Shown here one piece after another: positions 50,640 through 59,417 of a stretch of 64,000 bases of DNA; within the stretch, counting starts at the first letter, position 1, and each line of letters begins with the position of its first letter. Source of the DNA: Acidithiobacillus ferrivorans (lineage in GTDB: Bacteria; Pseudomonadota; Gammaproteobacteria; Acidithiobacillales; Acidithiobacillaceae); NCBI GenBank assembly GCA_018853935.1, contig JAAOMR010000131.1, forward strand, positions 1 through 64,000, read 5' to 3'. Under the pieces are notes generated by a model. The model saw only the letters and a list, made by a program, of their open reading frames with translations, had not been told where the DNA came from and did no database searches. The translations under genes were made by a program, and so were the position numbers.

Positions 50640-51206
50640 TTAAAAACGAACCCGATTACGGCGCAGGCCATAAGCAGGAACATCAACATTATTCATTGGG
50701 TTACAATCAAAAAACGGTATGTCATCTCCAAAGCCGTCATCGTTATACGTCTGCGTAGGACCACTTCCTCCGCGAGACTGAGAAGAACTGCTCTGGTGTG
50801 TGTTTTGCTGCCCGCCGTTGTTCTGGCGCGCGGCAGGACGGGATGCGTGTTCCTGGCCACCAGCTTCTTCACCGCGTTTGCCGCCAACGAGTTGCAGTTT
50901 GTCGCCGACAATCTCGGTGGAGTATTTCTCCACCCCTTCCTTATCAGTCCATTTGCGCGTCTGCAGGCGACCTTCGATATACGCCATGGTGCCTTTGCGC
51001 AGATATTCGCCGGCGACTTCCGCGATGCGCCGAAAAAGCACTATCCGGTGCCATTCGGTGCGCTCCTGCTTGTTTCCATCCTTGTCCTTGAATGTTTCAG
51101 AAGTGGCCATGCTAAAGTTTGCTATGGCGTCACCGTTAGGTAAGTACCGCATTTCCGGATCCTGACCAAGATGTCCCAGGATGATTACTTTGTTCACTCC
51201 AGCCAT
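50640..51206 (-). CDS. ssb: Single-stranded DNA-binding protein with a displaced acidic tip
   Basis: A 188-residue protein. The OB fold spans residues 1-110 ([55 protein letters not shown]). A Gln/Ser-rich linker ends in the usual tip GDDIPF at residues 160-165. Instead of stopping, the frame reads on for 22 basic residues. A run of six T lies at the tip, and a one-base slip there gives an immediate TGA. It supports element replication and recombination. Confidence 0.9.
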   Translation of the reverse strand: MAGVNKVIILGHLGQDPEMRYLPNGDAIANFSMATSETFKDKDGNKQERTEWHRIVLFRRIAEVAGEYLRKGTMAYIEGRLQTRKWTDKEGVEKYSTEIVGDKLQLVGGKRGEEAGGQEHASRPAARQNNGGQQNTHQSSSSQSRGGSGPTQTYNDDGFGDDIPFFDCNPMNNVDVPAYGLRRNRVRF

Positions 51207-51229
51207 GTTATTACGACTCCTATTTTAAG

Positions 51230-52939
51230 TTAAGCCGCCACGGAATTGGCGACGGGGTTATCCAGCCAGATTACCTGTACGGAATTTGGTAATTTGGGTT
51301 TCTCTTTTGCGGTCCCGGCCAAGATGACCTGCTGGGAACACTGAGTCAGCCAGCGCAGCGCATTCGAGCGGCCCTTGGGTTCGAGCACGTCAAAGCGATC
51401 CAGTAAAACAAAACCAATCTCGCTCATCTCTGCCAACACCACAGCCAGTACCGCATTTACGCGCCACTTTTCAGATTCAGAGCACAGCGCATAGGGCCGT
51501 CCTCTCCAGGTAACCCGCATTTCCGGGGTAAGCTGAATCAGTGGCCAATGGGCTGCCGTTGACGCGTTTGAAAGCCGCGTGTTGAACGGTTCCAACGCCG
51601 CGGACAGGAAGCGGGCGGGAATGCCATCTGGAGCGAGGACCGTGACGGCATGTTCCAGTTGCTGGATCTGCCCAAGGATCTTCTTGGCGCGCTCCTCCTG
51701 GGAAGAAGACTGATTGGCGGTCTGGAGTTGCTTCTGCAAATCTGCAAGCGCTTGCTCCGTCACCACCACGTCGGTACGTCGTCTTGCCACGTTCTCCTGG
51801 AGCACGGTCAAATCGACCATGTCTCCAGAAGCGGTAGTGGTTTGGCTGAGTATCGATACCGCCTGTTCCGCGATGGCTATCGATTTTACGGTGTCACGTG
51901 ACTCGTTACGTAACGCCACCAGTTTCGCGGTAGCAGTGTCGAGTCGTTGCTGCCGGTCGGAAACGTCCACCAGATGATCGGCCGCCAGAGCATTTGGCAA
52001 TAACTCGCCATCCTCGTACACCAGTGCCGCCTGACAATGCGGGCAAGTCACGTGATGGCCATTTTGTACTGCAGCGATGTCTTGCTGCAGGAGAGATACA
52101 TCGGTTTCAAGGACCGTGATACCGGCCTCCAGCGTCGACAGAACGCCTTGCAGGGTCGGTAGGGTGGCCGCCTTATCGGAGAGTTCAGCAAGTCTGGCTG
52201 CGGATGGTAAAGAATGGCCTTTGGCTTTGCCCATGTTTTCGATAGCCTTTTCCAGGGCGGTGCGTGCGCTGGTCATGGCGTTTTCAGCCGCGGAAATAAC
52301 AGCCGCGGTCGGGGCTACAGGTACGGGACTGGAACGATCTGGACGCCAATCCTCGGCTTTGACTTTACCGTAATCTTCGCCAGTGATTTCTTCCCAGACC
52401 CCTTTGCGGACGCGCAGCATTTCTTTTGCCTCCTTTTCTCCGGCCGCAAATCCACCGGCACGGATGGAGGGGAGAAGGAGTTTGGTCAATGCTGGACCAA
52501 CCTCTGATTCCGCCAGCAACTCAGTGACCCGTTGCGTGGTGATCTGCACATGAGAAAGCCGATAAACCAGGGCCTTCATATCCTTTTCTTTGAGGTCTGC
52601 GATGTTTTTAGTGCCCAGCGCATATTCCAGAAAAGTAGCGTCCGCTCCTGTGCCGGAACGTTTCCCACTGGGGAGGTCGATCTGGCTGTCGTGCGAGCCG
52701 TCCTGGTCTTCCCATGTCAGCCGAATTACACCTTTTTTGGCGCCGTCGGTGAGGAGTAACGGGTAATCCTTCTTATGATCAACTCGCGCATCGGCACCGG
52801 TGAGCACCATGCGTATCGCTTCGAGTACACTGGTCTTGCCGGCGCCGTTCAAACCGGAGATCAACGAAACCGTACCAAAAGTCAGGTTGAGGTGGTGATG
52901 TGTCAGGTAATTGGTGAGTATGCACTTTTGCAGCCACAT
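51230..52939 (-). CDS. Rad50/SMC-like AAA ATPase
   Basis: A 569-residue protein from ATG 52939 with GGAGG upstream. Walker A is GLNGAGKTSVL. Two coiled-coil stretches flank a single zinc-hook-like CPHC (about residue 310). The signature-like SESEKWRVNAVLAV and Walker B LLDRFDVL close the C-terminal head. The DRFD form is common in phage-type AAA_23 ATPases. It stands between SSB and RecT, so a role in end processing during recombination is likely. Confidence 0.8.
   Translation of the reverse strand: MWLQKCILTNYLTHHHLNLTFGTVSLISGLNGAGKTSVLEAIRMVLTGADARVDHKKDYPLLLTDGAKKGVIRLTWEDQDGSHDSQIDLPSGKRSGTGADATFLEYALGTKNIADLKEKDMKALVYRLSHVQITTQRVTELLAESEVGPALTKLLLPSIRAGGFAAGEKEAKEMLRVRKGVWEEITGEDYGKVKAEDWRPDRSSPVPVAPTAAVISAAENAMTSARTALEKAIENMGKAKGHSLPSAARLAELSDKAATLPTLQGVLSTLEAGITVLETDVSLLQQDIAAVQNGHHVTCPHCQAALVYEDGELLPNALAADHLVDVSDRQQRLDTATAKLVALRNESRDTVKSIAIAEQAVSILSQTTTASGDMVDLTVLQENVARRRTDVVVTEQALADLQKQLQTANQSSSQEERAKKILGQIQQLEHAVTVLAPDGIPARFLSAALEPFNTRLSNASTAAHWPLIQLTPEMRVTWRGRPYALCSESEKWRVNAVLAVVLAEMSEIGFVLLDRFDVLEPKGRSNALRWLTQCSQQVILAGTAKEKPKLPNSVQVIWLDNPVANSVAA
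51893..51902. promoter_or_regulatory. parS-like site GTCACGTGAC
   Basis: A perfect copy inside the SMC-like gene; a 9/10 copy (GTCACGTGAT) lies at 52047-52056. Confidence 0.6.
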
Positions 52940-52964
52940 AATGGATACCTCCTTTTTCAAAGAC

Positions 52965-52989
52965 GCGCCGAACAGGATACTGTCGGCGC
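52965..52989. promoter_or_regulatory. Intergenic hairpin between recT and the SMC-like gene
   Basis: GCGCCGA...TCGGCGC stem extended by CAG/CTG with one bulge, located just before the binding site of the downstream gene. Probable translation or stability element. Confidence 0.4.
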
Positions 52990-53004
52990 ATAAAGTCGGG
53001 TTAC

Positions 53005-54090
53005 TTACTCGAACGCGAATGGATCGTCGTCATCCACAACAGTTGCGGTTTGAGCCGACGATGCTGGATTTGCTGTCGTGTCTGGCGCTGAAGAGCCCGC
53101 CGTTGGTCTCGTGGTGCTTATTGTTTGACCGGAACCACTGGAAGTAGCCGCTGGTGCGGCGGATTGCCCTGCCTGAGAATTCCCAGAGTGATGAGGATCG
53201 CCGGTCGAAGACCGAATTTCTTCTGTGCGAGATTGCGCGGGTGATGCGGTGGACTGCTGAGAGGAAGTTGCAGAATCGCCGGCGGAAGTTTGCTCATCTT
53301 CTTCGTCACCAGCTGCACAGATATACACTTGTCCGCGCAAGGCGGCATCTATGTCGGCACCATCCGCTGGACGAATAACGACGTCATCCATGGACGCGGC
53401 GGCGTCGAAATCTGGAGATAAATCCAGATATTTTGCCAGTCGTCGAATAGGGCTTTTACGCGCCATTTCGCCTTCATTGGTGTACCATGGGCTGTTTTCA
53501 TTGGCCCCTTTTTTGATGGCCATGATTTCGTCTAAACGCATGTATTCGACATGTGAATAACGATGACCATCTACTCCGGGGAGTACGGCGATAGCGTAAG
53601 CGCCTTTCATCTTGCCAGGCTTGTCCAGGGATGGGGTGTGTTGCAGTAACGTGCCGCTCTCCGAGTAGGTCAATGAAAATTTATCGTTTTCGTTGACTAG
53701 GCGCGCCTCGATATCGATGACGCGCTCAGACCGGCGAGCGAGGGTGATATAACCACGGTAACCGATCATCAACTGTGCTTCGCTGATCTTTTGTGTTTTA
53801 TTCCAGCGCGGGACAACGTAGCACTGCTGTACTGGGCTGTTAATCTCCAACCCCAATTGACAGGCCTGGTTGATAGCCAGGATCAGGGTTAATGGGTCAG
53901 TTCGTAACACCTTGGGATTGGTGATTACGGCGGCACGGGCGACCGACAGCAACCGTTCCGGGTTTTTCAGGCCCTTGGGCATGTTTTCCAGGAAAGTGTG
54001 CTTGTTGCGATCGAGGGCCGCCAGGAAGGACATTTTTTTCTGCTTCAGTTCGTCGTTCTGCATTTGCAGTTCTGCTACGTTCGTGGCCAT
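53005..54090 (-). CDS. recT: RecT-family single-strand annealing protein
   Basis: A 361-residue protein. The RecT core (residues 25-245) is plain: LLSVARAAVITNPKVLRTDP, QLGLEINSPVQQCYVVPRWN, LMIGYRGYITLARRS and HVEYMRLDEIMAIKKG. The C-terminal 110 residues are disordered, Ser/Thr/Gln-rich and acidic. It anneals complementary strands after resection by the adjacent nuclease. AGGAG lies upstream. Confidence 0.92.
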   Translation of the reverse strand: MATNVAELQMQNDELKQKKMSFLAALDRNKHTFLENMPKGLKNPERLLSVARAAVITNPKVLRTDPLTLILAINQACQLGLEINSPVQQCYVVPRWNKTQKISEAQLMIGYRGYITLARRSERVIDIEARLVNENDKFSLTYSESGTLLQHTPSLDKPGKMKGAYAIAVLPGVDGHRYSHVEYMRLDEIMAIKKGANENSPWYTNEGEMARKSPIRRLAKYLDLSPDFDAAASMDDVVIRPADGADIDAALRGQVYICAAGDEEDEQTSAGDSATSSQQSTASPAQSRTEEIRSSTGDPHHSGNSQAGQSAAPAATSSGSGQTISTTRPTAGSSAPDTTANPASSAQTATVVDDDDPFAFE

Positions 54091-54099
54091 AAGGATCTC

Positions 54100-54909
54100 C
54101 TATCCGTGGGCGTTGCAGTCATGATATTTCGGGCAGTACTGCTCCGAACACAACTGACTTTTGGGGTTGGGTGGAAAAATGCCTGACTTGATATACAGTG
54201 CCGCAGCATGAAGTAATCCCGGCTGGTCAGGGGTGCCCACCAGTAATTCGCGGGCACCATGAACCGGCTCGGAAAGTCCAACCGTGCTGTGGTTGGTATC
54301 GAGTCCAGCGATAAGGGCGGGGGCGGTCATAGGTTCGCCAACAGATGCCGCGGCCAGGAGTTCGTAAACGCCTAGTTGTGGCTTGTCAGCGCCGACTTTG
54401 ACAATGCCCTCGTTGGTGACGCGGTTGACCCCGGACTTGAGATCAACAACGCCGAGACCTTCCTTACATTCTTGAATACGATCGGTGGCACCTGTGAGCG
54501 TAATGAGAACGCCGTTCACATCAATATCGAGGTTTTTTAGCGTAATCTCAACATACCGATACTTGATCTTGCAACCAATTTCCAGGCAATAACGTTTTAC
54601 CAGCACATCGCCAGTTTTTGATGCGACGGAAAATGGAAAATCAATGTTGTTGCTATCGTTTTTCCAGTCCTGGCGAATGTTGGCGAATTGCTGATGAAAA
54701 ACGCTGAGAGCATTTTCCATGGATGGCTCAAACGGTGAACCTTCAATAGAAAACTGGGTATCGAAAGCGGCGGTGGCGGTGTGGATCGCGTTACCAAGAG
54801 CCGCTCTTGATGAAAAAGCGAATTGACGACCTTCGATCTGTTTTGCAGCCCATCGAGATGGACAATCAAGAATATCCGGAAGGCTTGAAGCACGTAAACG
54901 TGTGCTCAT
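54100..54909 (-). CDS. Cas4/RecB-like PD-(D/E)XK nuclease
   Basis: A 269-residue protein. The catalytic DLK of GLGVVDLKSG follows an upstream Asp in ATDRIQE. A cysteine near the N-terminus (ILDCPSRWAA) and three near the C-terminus (LCSEQYCPKYHDC) could hold an iron-sulfur cluster as in Cas4/AddB. Placed 9 bp upstream of recT, it would supply the 5'-3' resection partner. First gene of the operon after the shared operator module. Confidence 0.8.
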   Translation of the reverse strand: MSTRLRASSLPDILDCPSRWAAKQIEGRQFAFSSRAALGNAIHTATAAFDTQFSIEGSPFEPSMENALSVFHQQFANIRQDWKNDSNNIDFPFSVASKTGDVLVKRYCLEIGCKIKYRYVEITLKNLDIDVNGVLITLTGATDRIQECKEGLGVVDLKSGVNRVTNEGIVKVGADKPQLGVYELLAAASVGEPMTAPALIAGLDTNHSTVGLSEPVHGARELLVGTPDQPGLLHAAALYIKSGIFPPNPKSQLCSEQYCPKYHDCNAHG

Positions 54910-54922
54910 AGCCTTGTCCTTG

Positions 54923-55000
54923 TTGAAGAGAGTCCTTTGCCAGAGGACGTTTTTGCTATCGATGCGAGAGCAAGCGGTGAGGGGTTCATCTTACGATGGG
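54923..55000 (-). promoter_or_regulatory. Operator/leader module of the nuclease-recT operon
   Basis: TTGAAGAGAG, the palindrome GTCCTTTGCCAGAGGAC (54932-54948) and TCATCTTACGATGGG (54986-55000). They parallel those before parB. Confidence 0.6.
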
Positions 55001-55044
55001 ATGAGGCCTTATGGCAACGTCGCATGGGGATGTCTCCAAAACGG

Positions 55045-55737
55045 TCAACGGGCGGCTACCCATAGAATACCGGGCAAGTCCCAGGCGGAGATTTTTTTAC
55101 CTTCAAGGCGTGGGTGATAGGGCACCGGGACCGTTACTTGCTGAATCTCGTTGCGTAAAGCATGACGGACCAGTGCCGTTTCCATTGTGAATCTGGAGGC
55201 CCCTTGCAGGCCTAATAGCAGGGCAATAAGGGGCATGGCGTGGACGCCAGTGAGGATATCGTCCGGGGTTTCGGAAAAGCGATATCGAAGGACCTGGCGT
55301 ACCAGTGAATTCGCCAGAATGGACCGCTTTAACCGAGATCCGGTACGAATACCCGAGAGCAGATATTGGGTGGACGTCAAGGCAGATAAAGTAGAGAGGA
55401 TTTCCGGCAGGGCGGCCAGGTCATATTCGCCGTCCGCATCCCACAAAACGATCGGGGTGTCATGTGGGTAACCGCGTTGTAGCAGTGCCCAGGCTCCTTG
55501 GAGGATCGCGCCGGTTTTGCCGTTGTGGTGCGGGACCGTGCAGATCACCTGTAATGGCAAACCCTGGTGCTGCTCAAAGAAGGCATCTGTCTGTTTGGCG
55601 CTGTCGTCGATGCATTGATCCAGTACCAAACACAGGGGGGTATTTGGTGCGTGAGCACACCACCGTGCCAGAACCGTCGGCAGGGTGCTGGCCTCGTTGT
55701 GTGCGGGGATCAATAGAATGGGTTGGAGAATGGGCAT
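55045..55737 (-). CDS. Family 2 glycosyltransferase
   Basis: A 230-residue GT-A fold protein. N-terminal PILLIPAHNEASTLP, then LVLDQCIDDS, and the metal motif VLWDADGEYDL, are the GT2 landmarks. It lacks membrane anchors and is shorter than most GT2 enzymes. Acceptor unknown. Its link to the partition/recombination genes is unclear; it may be cargo. Confidence 0.8.
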   Translation of the reverse strand: MPILQPILLIPAHNEASTLPTVLARWCAHAPNTPLCLVLDQCIDDSAKQTDAFFEQHQGLPLQVICTVPHHNGKTGAILQGAWALLQRGYPHDTPIVLWDADGEYDLAALPEILSTLSALTSTQYLLSGIRTGSRLKRSILANSLVRQVLRYRFSETPDDILTGVHAMPLIALLLGLQGASRFTMETALVRHALRNEIQQVTVPVPYHPRLEGKKISAWDLPGILWVAAR

Positions 55738-55802
55738 AACTACCCCGTGTGTGGATACAGGGTAATGTGGATGTGGTGGAATAGTGTACTGGACGGTGAG
55801 TT

Positions 55803-56027
55803 TTAGATTTTTGGTGAGGACTTTGTTGGGTGTGCTCGGTGGGTGATTGAATCGATGGTGTCCATCGCAAGGCGTGCACGGCGCCAGGCCAGATGCTCAT
55901 GAGGATAAGGTGGTATGCGGCCGCGTCCATATAGTTCGATCAGGGAGCCAAGGCCGTCCCGAATAACCTTGAATTCCTGGTCAGAAATGGAAATTGGTTC
56001 GGTTGTCTTATTTTCAGAATTGGCCAT
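55803..56027 (-). CDS. Small hypothetical protein (74 aa)
   Basis: It begins at ATG 56027, overlapping the end of the YbjQ-like gene by 14 bp. The sequence is a helix-rich polar domain (SISDQEFKVIRDGLGSLIEL, EHLAWRRARLAMDTIDSITH). No family recognised. Confidence 0.5.
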   Translation of the reverse strand: MANSENKTTEPISISDQEFKVIRDGLGSLIELYGRGRIPPYPHEHLAWRRARLAMDTIDSITHRAHPTKSSPKI

Positions 56028-56397
56028 CTTGGATCTCTAAAGCAGAAAGCGCCCGAATGGCGGTACCGTAGGCGGTAACCTCAAAATAGTCTTCGACGTC
56101 CGATGCGCCAGAAGCCATGCTTGAGGTATCGAACCGGAAGGCGATGATGGCCGTAGCCTGCAGGCTGGCTGCGCGTTCCTTGATGTCTGCCAGCGCGTCG
56201 TCGCGGGCTGCACGGACCAGGTTCTCGTATCCGCCGATTTTACCGCCGCCAATCGATTTGAGCTTTGAGAAGAAATTCCCCATCTGCGAGCGAGATCGAA
56301 CCGACGTACCCATTACCAAGCCGAGATTGACGTATGGCCGCTGCCCAGGCAGGCCGTTCGCAGTTGTTATGGTGAGTTCTGGTACTGTTTTTGCCAT
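56014..56397 (-). CDS. YbjQ/UPF0145-like protein
   Basis: A 127-residue protein from ATG 56397 with GGGGAGA upstream. The pattern LVMGTSVRSR, YENLVRAARDDALADIKERA, ATAIIAFRFD and VTAYGTAI follows YbjQ (heavy-metal-binding domain, DUF74), thought to form pentamers. Function unknown. Confidence 0.75.
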   Translation of the reverse strand: MAKTVPELTITTANGLPGQRPYVNLGLVMGTSVRSRSQMGNFFSKLKSIGGGKIGGYENLVRAARDDALADIKERAASLQATAIIAFRFDTSSMASGASDVEDYFEVTAYGTAIRALSALEIQDGQF

Positions 56398-56447
56398 CTG
56401 CAATCTCCCCAAAAAGGTTGTGGGATCGTGTACCTGAAGGAAGGAAT

Positions 56448-58004
56448 TCAGTCGGCATGGCGTACCGCCCACAAACTCATACCGGACTTGTCCAATCGAA
56501 CCAGCGACAAACAGTTTGGAGCGTTATTGGCTGCCCATGTCATTTTCGGTGAAGCCAGCCAAGCCACGTGCCATTTGGCAAGTTCCTGACAGTTCACGGT
56601 TCCTTCTTCCAGTTGCAGCCCGGCTCGCTGAACAGCGCGGCGCGTCATACCGAGTTCCATGGCTGGGGCCACCCGGATACCGGGGTTTTCATAGAGCGCG
56701 TCATAGGTAGCGGCTGAAAAGAAAGTCAGGACTTTTTGCCCTGGCCGGTATCCAGGAATATGCAGATTGCTCATTGGGTTTGGATGGAAGGTGTTATTGG
56801 TCAACAAAAAAAGCAGTGCAAGGGCCGTTGCGTTGGCAGCCGGACGAAGTTGTTTGAGGGTTTGAGGGGGTATTGCGTTCAACATTCTCGCGATTATGAC
56901 AGCTGCGATGGGCCCCAAGCTGTCCACGTAACGAATCATGTCTGGAAGCAAGAACCATGCAAAAAGCAGGGTTGGCAGCGCGATGGAGGTTGATACTGAT
57001 TCAGAATTTTCTGGAATAATGGTGTTTAACAGGTTGCGCCAATGAAGGCGCTCACGTGACTTGGTAAAATTGGATTGATACACGATAAGGATGACCATAA
57101 TGAAGAGCATCATGGGTGCGATTTTGAAAAGCAGGAGTCCGGCGGGCTGGTTTTCAGCAACCCCAGCGACACGCATATCTATGTCCGTGTGCAGTGACCA
57201 GAGCCACGGCAACCATTGGCCATTTGAGTAGATCTCCCAAAAAAGTAGGCATGTGGAGGACAATACAGCCAACACGGAGATTCGGAGGCGCCTGGAGACG
57301 GGTAGTAGAAGCGCTGCGGGCAAGTATGCAAAGGCAATCCAGTAAGTAGGGAGCAATAACAGCCCGGCGGCGGCCCATATCACGGCTTCGCGTTTACTGC
57401 GCACAAGGAAAACAGACAGATCCCACAGAGCAAAAAAATCTTCCGGTCTGGCTGATGCCACTCTTTCAGTGAAGGCCGGAATCATCCAGGTAACCGCTGC
57501 CAGTATAGTCGTTAGCACGAAGGCGACGGATCTTGGCTGGTTGGCAAATTGCCGCAGAATCGCCAAGGGAAGAACGGCGGCAAGGCCAATGAGTAATGTG
57601 AGCTGAAAAGGCAAGTAGGCGAGGTGGTGAGGAAGGTACTGATAGGCCAGTGCGGCCACGTGGTCGAACCCGATATAGAGGTCACCCGCCATAAGACGCG
57701 GAGACCCCCAGAACATGGTTCTGTACTGAAAATGGTAGACGCCGGAAATGAGGTGTTTGAGAAGGTCGTCGGGTGGAGCCGGACGGGTAAAAACGAACAT
57801 AGTGACCGGGATGATCCCCACCAGAAAGATCATCAGATAGAGTGATTTTTCAACGAGCGCGATCTGTATCCACCGTCTGATAGTATCAGCGGCCCGCGGC
57901 CACAATGTCAGGAAGAATAGCGAAAGGGCAGGGGACAGGAAGCCCAGGCCCAGCGATGTGGAAATGGTAATGATGTCTGTGCGAGAGAGGCGTTCGTTTG
58001 ACAT
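56448..58004 (-). CDS. Polytopic membrane protein
   Basis: A 518-residue protein with about ten hydrophobic helices. The first long loop (residues 70-105) is TRPAPPDDLLKHLISGVYHF-like, which recalls the acidic first loop of GT-C glycosyltransferases. A C-terminal soluble part follows. With a GT2 gene 0.7 kb away a sugar-transfer role is plausible, but no catalytic motif is certain. It contains CACGTG sites at 57051 and 57655. Confidence 0.55.
   Translation of the reverse strand: MSNERLSRTDIITISTSLGLGFLSPALSLFFLTLWPRAADTIRRWIQIALVEKSLYLMIFLVGIIPVTMFVFTRPAPPDDLLKHLISGVYHFQYRTMFWGSPRLMAGDLYIGFDHVAALAYQYLPHHLAYLPFQLTLLIGLAAVLPLAILRQFANQPRSVAFVLTTILAAVTWMIPAFTERVASARPEDFFALWDLSVFLVRSKREAVIWAAAGLLLLPTYWIAFAYLPAALLLPVSRRLRISVLAVLSSTCLLFWEIYSNGQWLPWLWSLHTDIDMRVAGVAENQPAGLLLFKIAPMMLFIMVILIVYQSNFTKSRERLHWRNLLNTIIPENSESVSTSIALPTLLFAWFLLPDMIRYVDSLGPIAAVIIARMLNAIPPQTLKQLRPAANATALALLFLLTNNTFHPNPMSNLHIPGYRPGQKVLTFFSAATYDALYENPGIRVAPAMELGMTRRAVQRAGLQLEEGTVNCQELAKWHVAWLASPKMTWAANNAPNCLSLVRLDKSGMSLWAVRHAD
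57051..57060. promoter_or_regulatory. parS-like site, 9/10 (CTCACGTGAC)
   Basis: The rightmost good copy of the palindrome, inside the membrane-protein gene, 7 kb from parB. Confidence 0.45.
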
Positions 58005-58356
58005 GTAGGGGAGTAATCCTGTGTTTCACGGTAGTTGCAGACTGTGGGAGACAGGGAAGGTCGCTCATTTTCCTGGTCTGATGTGGCAACCGTACCGCAT
58101 TGCGCTACATCTCAATCGCCTACGCGGCGATAATCTTAGACGCAGCAGAGGCCGACCGCCTGCATGCCGGACATCTGCCCGGTCCATCGCGCTTACCGCC
58201 GGCGCCTTCGCCCATTTCGGTGTATAGAGCCACACAGCCTCTTTCACCTCCGGGCGACACGTCTATCGGATGCTGCCGATGGTGCACATCGCACCGGAGT
58301 TGGTTTCCTCCTGGGTTACATTAATATAACCCGGCAGATTTACCAGGAGAAAACAT
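58005..58356. other. Divergent non-coding region
   Basis: This is 352 bp between divergent membrane-protein genes, so it should hold two promoters. GGGTTA-N8-TAACCC (58313-58332) is an inverted repeat just before the binding site AGGAG of the plus-strand gene and may be an operator. The short frames here do not look coding. Confidence 0.5.
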
Positions 58357-59178
58357 ATGTGGCCACCTGTAACTGTAGACATAGCGGCTTTGGCTATTTT
58401 ATATTGGGCCTTTTTCGGATTCTGGAAAATGTCTACACCAAATTTGCAGGAATCCTTGAGCCCATACATAGCACCTGAGCCGACACAACCATCTTCTAAG
58501 CAACGCGCCAACACCCTTGCTGGCTGGGTCTGTCGCAACATTTTTCGGCAATCCGGATGGACAAAGCCTACCGTTCTGGCGGCAATATGGCTCTATCGGA
58601 GTTATGTTTTCTCTTTTGCCATGATTAGTTCGATTATCGTTTTGCGTATTATTTTTTCATGGATTGTGCCACCACCACTCATTGTTTGGTTGTTTGGCAC
58701 AACAGGGTTTCTATTGGTGGCTCTGATATTCCTGTGGGGGTACTGTGTAGTACGCGGAGGGCGCCCATGGTTTTGGGAGTCTCGCGCCAGAAATATGGTA
58801 ACAATATTACTCTCACGGCACTATCAGGAAGTTACTGAGATTCGTTCATTAGCCGCCATCCCTCTGCCGTGGTGGTGGATCATTCGATTAAATAAAAAGT
58901 CAAGTCTAAAATATGCGGCGTTCGCTGTATTGATATTCGTAGCACGTTTTATAATACCAGTGCTTGTCGGCTTCCTTACGGTTTATCCCTACCTGAACTC
59001 GCCAGTGATTGTTGTACATACCGGAGTCACAATTCTGGCTTGGATGGCTATCTTGTGGGTCACTGTGCTCTACACCGGCTTATCACTAAAACTTGCCATA
59101 TCAGACTGGCACGGGGCGTGTTGGCGCACTTCTGATACGTTTTCACTGGCACTATTGAAATCATTCTTGGAACCATAA
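58357..59178 (+). CDS. Membrane protein (273 aa), opposite strand
   Basis: ATG 58357 has AGGAG upstream. Hydrophobic helices lie at about residues 8-22, 85-105, 110-130, 190-215 and 222-250. Between them is a basic cytosolic loop (RPWFWESRARNMVTILLSRH). No family recognised. It interrupts a minus-strand region of mating genes and has fairly AT-rich codon use, which suggests a separate origin. Confidence 0.55.
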   Translation: MWPPVTVDIAALAILYWAFFGFWKMSTPNLQESLSPYIAPEPTQPSSKQRANTLAGWVCRNIFRQSGWTKPTVLAAIWLYRSYVFSFAMISSIIVLRIIFSWIVPPPLIVWLFGTTGFLLVALIFLWGYCVVRGGRPWFWESRARNMVTILLSRHYQEVTEIRSLAAIPLPWWWIIRLNKKSSLKYAAFAVLIFVARFIIPVLVGFLTVYPYLNSPVIVVHTGVTILAWMAILWVTVLYTGLSLKLAISDWHGACWRTSDTFSLALLKSFLEP

Positions 59179-59190
59179 CCAATATTAATT

Positions 59191-59410
59191 GGGCATAATC
59201 GTTAATGATGGCCACGACTGGCAACCAGGACTGCGTCCATATTCCGAACATCACGTATTTCATGTAGATCCCGGCGCCTTGGGCACCCATGAACGCGATC
59301 ACCACCGCGACCATCGGGGCGAGGGCGAAGAACAGGAATTGGAGGAAGGTCATCATGGGGATGACGTTGGCCTCAAACATAGAGGCGCCGCCGGAGTTGC
59401 CGCGGCGCGC
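59191..59410 (-). pseudogene. TraG-like gene fragment (duplicate)
   Basis: Bases 59191-59378 repeat 62114-62301 with only about ten differences. They encode the same TraG-family membrane stretch (EANVIPMMTFLQFLFFALAP, GIYMKYVMFGIWTQSWLPVV). Homology ends 12 bp beyond the stop of the plus-strand membrane gene, and no complete gene surrounds it. It is a truncated copy left by recombination. Confidence 0.8.
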
Positions 59411-59417
59411 TATTTCG

